This document shows, in pieces, positions 8,212 through 10,428 of a DNA stretch of 10,428 nt. The translations under genes were made by a program, and so were the position numbers. The stretch covers positions 1 through 10,428 of the forward strand of contig CAZKUV010000025.1 of assembly GCA_964556075.1 (NCBI GenBank), read 5' to 3'. Origin of the DNA: JAUIHN01 sp964556075 (GTDB taxonomy: Bacteria; Patescibacteriota; Saccharimonadia; Saccharimonadales; Saccharimonadaceae). Under the pieces are notes generated by a model. It did not search any database, was not told the origin of the DNA, and worked only from the letters and a program-made list of their open reading frames with translations. Each line of letters begins with the position of its first letter. Position 1 is the stretch's first letter.

Positions 8212-8643
8212 TCACTGTGCTGATCCCAATGTTCTGCCGTACCGCTTCTGTAGGTAATCCGCTTGTAGCCGGTTTACCTCTTGCTCGCGCCGATAGGGAT
8301 CGTCCTTTGTTTCGGCCAATATTTTCTTTGCCTTCTCGACCCATTCTTTCTCAATCAAATCATCATCGTTCGCTACGGCGGGCATGTCCACTGCCGGTGG
8401 TGTCGCGACATCACTCACTACCTGGTCGGACGGCTGGAAAGACAACGGGCTAACTGGTGCGGTAGGTGCGGCTGCGGCCTGCTCTGCGCTTGACACCACC
8501 TCCGCTTGACGCTCGAGATTCTCGATGGTATCCCCTGGTTTGCGTTCCGAATCCGAAATTGCCCCTAATGTTTCACCTGAAGAGTTGGGTGAAACTGACG
8601 GCAATTCAGGACTGCGGCCAGATGAAGAAGGGGTTTGTTCCAT
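8212..8643 (-). CDS. Disordered protein with charged helical C-terminus, ATPase partner candidate
   Basis: A 143-residue protein. Residues 1-90 are Ser/Pro/Ala/Glu-rich and without visible fold. Residues 94-138 form a strongly charged predicted helix containing DDDLIEKEWVEKAKKILAET and then DDPYRREQEVNRLQADYLQK, a sequence style I associate with small conserved Saccharibacteria proteins encoded beside the HerA/TraG-like ATPase; this is recall, not a search. There is no signal peptide or membrane helix, so it is probably cytoplasmic. It stops (TGA) 20 bp before the ATPase start, suggesting cotranscription. The Pro-rich tail of the ATPase and this disordered protein may interact; that is inference. 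There is no Shine-Dalgarno; see the leaderless promoter immediately upstream. Confidence 0.82.
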   Translation of the reverse strand: MEQTPSSSGRSPELPSVSPNSSGETLGAISDSERKPGDTIENLERQAEVVSSAEQAAAAPTAPVSPLSFQPSDQVVSDVATPPAVDMPAVANDDDLIEKEWVEKAKKILAETKDDPYRREQEVNRLQADYLQKRYGRTLGSAQ

Positions 8644-8650
8644 ATCTGTA

Positions 8651-8659
8651 ATTATATCA
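8651..8659 (-). promoter_or_regulatory. Extended -10 promoter giving a leaderless transcript
   Basis: On the minus strand the sequence reads TGATATAATTACAGATATG: an extended -10 (TG, A, perfect TATAAT at 8651-8656), then 7 nt, then the ATG at 8643. Transcription would start at or within a base or two of the A of the start codon, so the mRNA would have no 5' leader, which fits the lack of any Shine-Dalgarno. No -35 match is seen (CGCATA at the expected spacing), as is common for extended -10 promoters. Confidence 0.6.
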
Positions 8660-8691
8660 TAACCACATTATGTTATGCGTAAGCTTTTTTC

Positions 8692-9078
8692 CTACGCCGT
8701 ACGGTTTGCGATATACACCCACCCGATAGAGACAAAAAGTACTACCAGCAGCACTTGATACGGTCCCACATCCCCTACCGAATGCATAGCAACCAGCATG
8801 ACAGGTGCTGCTGCTACAATGCTCGCATAGTAGTACGATCTTCGAAGCGGCAATCCTTCATTTGGATGCTTCTTAGTCCAAAAAAAAGGTATTTTGGGCA
8901 AGACAACGCTTATACCGCGAAACAAAAAAGCCAGCACTCCAAGTGCTGACAAATATAAAAAGACAAAAAACGCTAATATTCCGACTGGACCGGCAGTAGC
9001 TGGTGTCGTCGTATTGAGCAAGATTCCCAGCATTAAGGCTGAAATCACCATTGTAGCTGTAATCGCTCTTTTTAACAT
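8692..9078 (-). CDS. Small four-helix membrane protein
   Basis: A 128-residue integral membrane protein of unknown function. Predicted helices are at about 5-22, 32-55, 82-99 and 105-124, with a basic cytoplasmic-type loop between helices 2 and 3 (WTKKHPNEGLPLRRS, 67-81), so both termini are probably on the same side. It resembles small, lineage-restricted CPR membrane proteins by style only. An upstream in-frame ATG at 9102 would add 8 residues, but the ATG at 9078 has a perfect GGAGG 4 nt upstream, so the shorter form is preferred. A separate promoter lies between this gene and the next one, so it may be its own transcription unit. Its stop codon sits within a weak hairpin (8677-8697) that has no U-tract on this strand. 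Confidence 0.8.
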   Translation of the reverse strand: MLKRAITATMVISALMLGILLNTTTPATAGPVGILAFFVFLYLSALGVLAFLFRGISVVLPKIPFFWTKKHPNEGLPLRRSYYYASIVAAAPVMLVAMHSVGDVGPYQVLLVVLFVSIGWVYIANRTA

Positions 9079-9080
9079 TT

Positions 9081-9088
9081 CCCCTCCC
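9081..9088 (-). promoter_or_regulatory. Strong Shine-Dalgarno that fixes the start of the four-helix protein
   Basis: Minus-strand GGGAGGGG, containing the anti-16S core GGAGG at 9083-9087, ends 4 nt before the core-to-ATG (9078) spacing is complete. An ATG 24 bp further upstream (9102) has no comparable site, so initiation at 9078 is favoured. Confidence 0.75.
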
Positions 9089-9140
9089 AAGGGATGCTGC
9101 ATACCCTAATTAAAGAGCCGCAGCGGCAGGCATAATGGGT

Positions 9141-9364
9141 TGGCAACAGCAAGCGCCGCTCCTAGAAATACTATTGGGCGCGTGTGCCAGGACCCGCCTG
9201 CTGCTGCAGGCTTGACCGCTCCGGGAAGTCCCGGAGACATCCGCAAAACTTTCCTGCAGAATCAATATCCTGCGTACTCATCTGCGTCGCTCTACGCCAA
9301 AATCGAACGTACCAAAAACGGCTGTCGATCCGAAGGGCGGAGCATCGGCAACGCCACGTATGGC
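9141..9364 (+). ncRNA. Candidate structured RNA: six consecutive stem-loops
   Basis: Consecutive stems can be drawn by eye. TGGCA/TGCCA (9141-9145 with 9185-9189) encloses GCGCC/GGCGC (9153-9157 with 9177-9181). GCCTGC/GCAGGC with loop TGCT is at 9196-9211. CTCCGGG/CCCGGAG with tetraloop AAGT is at 9219-9236. GCGT/ACGC is at 9284-9297. CGATCCG with CGG and ATCG is at 9326-9347. GCCA/TGGC with loop CGTA is at 9353-9364. The plus strand is suggested because CATAAT (9131-9136, a possible -10 without a -35) would start RNA near 9142, and T-runs at 9468-9486 could end it (about 345 nt). The minus strand is not excluded, in which case this could be leader RNA of the four-helix gene. Family unknown. 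Confidence 0.3.
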
Positions 9365-9540
9365 AAGAGAGCAGCCTTGTATGTGAACGTAGCAGTTTCT
9401 CTATGCGAGTGTCGTTACCGATTTTCCGTCCTTTTTTGGCGGTTAATCGCAAAGTGGATTGTTAATGTTTTTTGCTTTTTTGTTTTAATCAAAGCGTACT
9501 TTCACGTTAGCATAAGTAGTTACATTAGTCAACGGTCTGT

Positions 9541-9645
9541 ATACAAATTTTTGTAGTTATTAGCGCTACATTTAAGATGTGTCGAGATTTTACATCTGTT
9601 ATAACATATATGTTGTTTGGGTTACATTGTTGTAGATGAATCTAT
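9541..9645. repeat. Cluster of short inverted repeats
   Basis: Within about 100 bp there are ACAAA-TT-TTTGT, TGTAG-9 nt-CTACA (9552-9570), AGATGT-11 nt-ACATCT (9575-9597), a perfect 12-bp palindrome AACATATATGTT (9603-9614), and TAGAT-GA-ATCTA. Each alone is unremarkable in AT-rich DNA, but the density stands out by eye. They may be protein-binding sites or extruded hairpins, or chance. Confidence 0.4.
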
Positions 9646-9733
9646 GTTTCCATCTCAGAGGCATTTATGTCACCTTCCAGTTGCCGTAATGTTCATTGAT
9701 TCGAACGCCCGCTACTGCCAACGAGCCATTTCA

Positions 9734-9779
9734 GATTCACGTTGGCTAGCTAGTCATACAACGGCTGATTCATGTTAGC
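9734..9779. repeat. Two degenerate 13-bp direct repeats, 33 bp apart
   Basis: GATTCACGTTGGC (9734-9746) and GATTCATGTTAGC (9767-9779) agree at 11 of 13 positions. A third copy of the core, TTCACGTTAGC, lies at 9501-9511. They could be remnants of iteron-like sites. A separate exact 9-bp repeat, AGTCATATG, occurs at 9826-9834 and 9853-9861. Confidence 0.3.
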
Positions 9780-10109
9780 GTTACACGTGATTCAAAATCT
9801 CATTCCATGTCCCGATAGCCACACGAGTCATATGTTGGCGGCGAACGTTAACAGTCATATGGGCATGTAGGTACACACGTCCGTGTAGCTACGCTTGCGG
9901 CTCGTTTCCAAACCGAGACACATTACAAACAATTTGTGCTACACCAACGACAGATTTTTTTCAATGATATGCCAAAAAGCGATCGCTATTCATGCCCGAA
10001 GCGATAACGCCAATCACGCTCCGAAACTCAGCCATACATGACATGTCTCATTTCGCTATACATTCCCCCACGCAGCTTCAACGCGTCGTTGGACATCACA
10101 ATCACAGCC

Positions 10110-10126
10110 ATTGTATATACTACAAT
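10110..10126. repeat. Inverted repeat with 6-bp arms
   Basis: ATTGTA (10110-10115) and TACAAT (10121-10126) are perfect arms around the spacer TATAC. This shape suits a dimeric DNA-binding protein. It does not match the flanking arms of known dif sites. Confidence 0.35.
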
Positions 10127-10201
10127 TGCCCTGCTGGTCCGGATTTTTCCCTACCCACTTCGCATAGCCCCACCAAACCATCCAAAAACACTATATATGG
10201 A

Positions 10202-10210
10202 TTATCCACA
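10202..10210 (+). promoter_or_regulatory. Perfect DnaA box, possible origin or regulatory site
   Basis: TTATCCACA is the perfect consensus DnaA-binding 9-mer. It sits just before an AT-rich segment (10211-10245) in the long gene-free region and about 40 bp upstream of a strong promoter. I found no second close match nearby, so an origin is not demonstrated. DnaA control of the downstream promoter is the alternative. Confidence 0.35.
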
Positions 10211-10249
10211 ATCGCGAAAATATTATGTACGTAATTTCCCGTAATGTAG

Positions 10250-10278
10250 TTGACACAAGCATTATGCCAGCTTATTAT
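10250..10278 (+). promoter_or_regulatory. Near-consensus sigma-70-type promoter
   Basis: TTGACA (10250-10255) is perfect, the spacer is 17 bp, and the -10 is TATTAT (10273-10278, 5 of 6). It is the best promoter in the window. The predicted start is at about 10285, which is exactly the first base of the 5' hairpin of the downstream small RNA candidate. Confidence 0.78.
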
Positions 10279-10333
10279 AGGGGTAGCTTCTGAATAAAAA
10301 AATTATGCAGAAGCTCAAAAACAAACAGTACGA

Positions 10334-10363
10334 AAAACAACCACTTCTAAAACAACCACTACT
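10334..10363 (+). repeat. 15-bp tandem duplication in the small RNA
   Basis: AAAACAACCACTTCT (10334-10348) is followed directly by AAAACAACCACTACT (10349-10363), 14 of 15 identical. Both copies contain AAAACAACCAC, the left arm of the terminator stem, so the 3' arm could pair with either copy (loop of 9 or 24 nt). Confidence 0.85.
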
Positions 10364-10384
10364 CGCAGGTGGTTGTTTTATTTT
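10349..10384 (+). terminator. Intrinsic terminator, probably bidirectional
   Basis: AAAACAACCAC (10349-10359) and GTGGTTGTTTT (10369-10379) form a perfect 11-bp stem with a 9-nt loop, followed by ATTTT. The effective U-tract is TTTTATTTT. On the minus strand the same stem is followed by further T-rich sequence, so it could also end transcription entering from the right. Confidence 0.78.
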
Positions 10385-10428
10385 GGTCAAATAACCCATG
10401 ATGAACCGATCAAGCTGGATAGCTTTGA

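Larger units (their letters stand above)
9106..10249. other. 1.1-kb region without a recognisable gene
   Basis: No reading frame here has convincing codon use, a ribosome-binding site and a protein-like composition together. The left third (to about 9420) is GC-richer and strongly self-complementary. After T-rich tracts at 9468-9486 the rest is AT-richer and contains many short palindromes, three degenerate copies of a TTCACGTTAGC-like word, and one DnaA box near the right end. I see no tRNA, rRNA, tmRNA, RNase P RNA or CRISPR signature. Such a long gene-free stretch is unusual for a small, dense CPR genome, so RNA genes or a replication or partition function are the main possibilities. Confidence 0.7.
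10285..10384 (+). ncRNA. Candidate small RNA of about 100 nt
   Basis: From the predicted +1 the RNA begins with AGCUUCUG (10285-10292) paired to CAGAAGCU (10308-10315). Inside, after an A/G mismatch, AUAA (10294-10297) pairs with UUAU (10303-10306) around a five-A loop, giving a 12-bp hairpin with one mismatch. An unpaired A/C-rich linker follows (10316-10333), then a 15-bp tandem duplication and an intrinsic terminator. Strong promoter, 5' hairpin, open linker and terminator together form typical small-RNA architecture. Alternatives are a terminated leader (attenuator) of a gene starting beyond 10398, or the mRNA of a 29-codon peptide (10305-10394). I do not recognise the family. Confidence 0.5.

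Noticed and set aside
8677..8697. Hairpin GCGTAAG/CCTACGC at the end of the four-helix gene
   Set aside because: Seven pairs including one wobble, but no U-tract follows on the gene's strand.
9106..9240. 44-residue minus-strand frame (MSPGLPGAVK...) upstream of the four-helix gene
   Set aside because: AGGA is 11 nt from the ATG, the sequence is low in complexity and it lies within the self-complementary block. Kept only as a remote possibility.
9140..9556. 139-codon plus-strand frame beginning with TTG
   Set aside because: No ribosome-binding site; composition changes from Ala/Pro-rich to Phe/Val-rich simply because it crosses the GC-rich stem-loops and then the T-runs. No family resemblance.
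9698..9706. tRNA T-loop-like GATTCGAAC, read on the minus strand
   Set aside because: The flanking bases do not form a 5-bp T-stem and no acceptor or anticodon arm can be drawn.
10109..10128. Possible dif (XerC/XerD) site around TTGTATATAC
   Set aside because: Only the central bases resemble dif; the conserved outer arms such as TTATGTTAAAT are absent.
10398..10428. ATGATG at the right edge, open for 10 codons
   Set aside because: No Shine-Dalgarno and too little sequence to judge. It could be a gene start just after the terminator.

Overview
The window reads as a chromosomal segment from a Patescibacteria/CPR genome, most likely Saccharibacteria (TM7). This is inferred from recalled family features: short-form gyrase subunits in gyrB-gyrA order, a membrane-anchored HerA/TraG-like ATPase preceded by a small disordered protein with a charged helical C-terminus, and several small lineage-restricted membrane proteins. 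No coding frame contains an internal TGA and one gene ends in TGA, so a code that reads TGA as glycine is not indicated.

Layout. Positions 1-3567 hold a minus-strand gyrB-gyrA operon; gyrA runs off the left edge. A good sigma-70-type promoter lies upstream of gyrB in a 149-bp divergent spacer. Positions 3717-5279 hold a two-gene plus-strand operon: a bitopic envelope protein with a DUF11-like beta domain and a thrombospondin-3-like calcium motif, then a small basic two-helix membrane protein. Positions 5312-9078 hold three minus-strand genes: a four-helix membrane protein (start moved inward to the ATG behind a perfect GGAGG), a disordered/helical protein with an apparently leaderless extended -10 promoter, and the 959-residue ATPase.

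Positions 9106-10428 contain no convincing gene. They hold a GC-rich block of consecutive stem-loops (9141-9364) followed by T-tracts, an AT-richer stretch full of short palindromes and degenerate repeats, one perfect DnaA box, and at the right end a compact transcription unit: a TTGACA-17-TATTAT promoter, a long 5' hairpin starting at the predicted +1, an unpaired A/C-rich linker, and an intrinsic terminator. This looks like an uncharacterised small RNA of about 100 nt, or a leader controlling a gene beyond the edge.

The most notable protein-level observation is that both gyrase subunits differ from the common residue at drug-contact positions: GyrA Asn103 (E. coli D87), GyrB Asn432 (E. coli D426) and GyrB Gln141 (E. 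coli R136). Functionally, gyrase controls supercoiling. The ATPase and its neighbours probably form a cell-envelope DNA- or protein-translocation module, but no other secretion genes are visible here.
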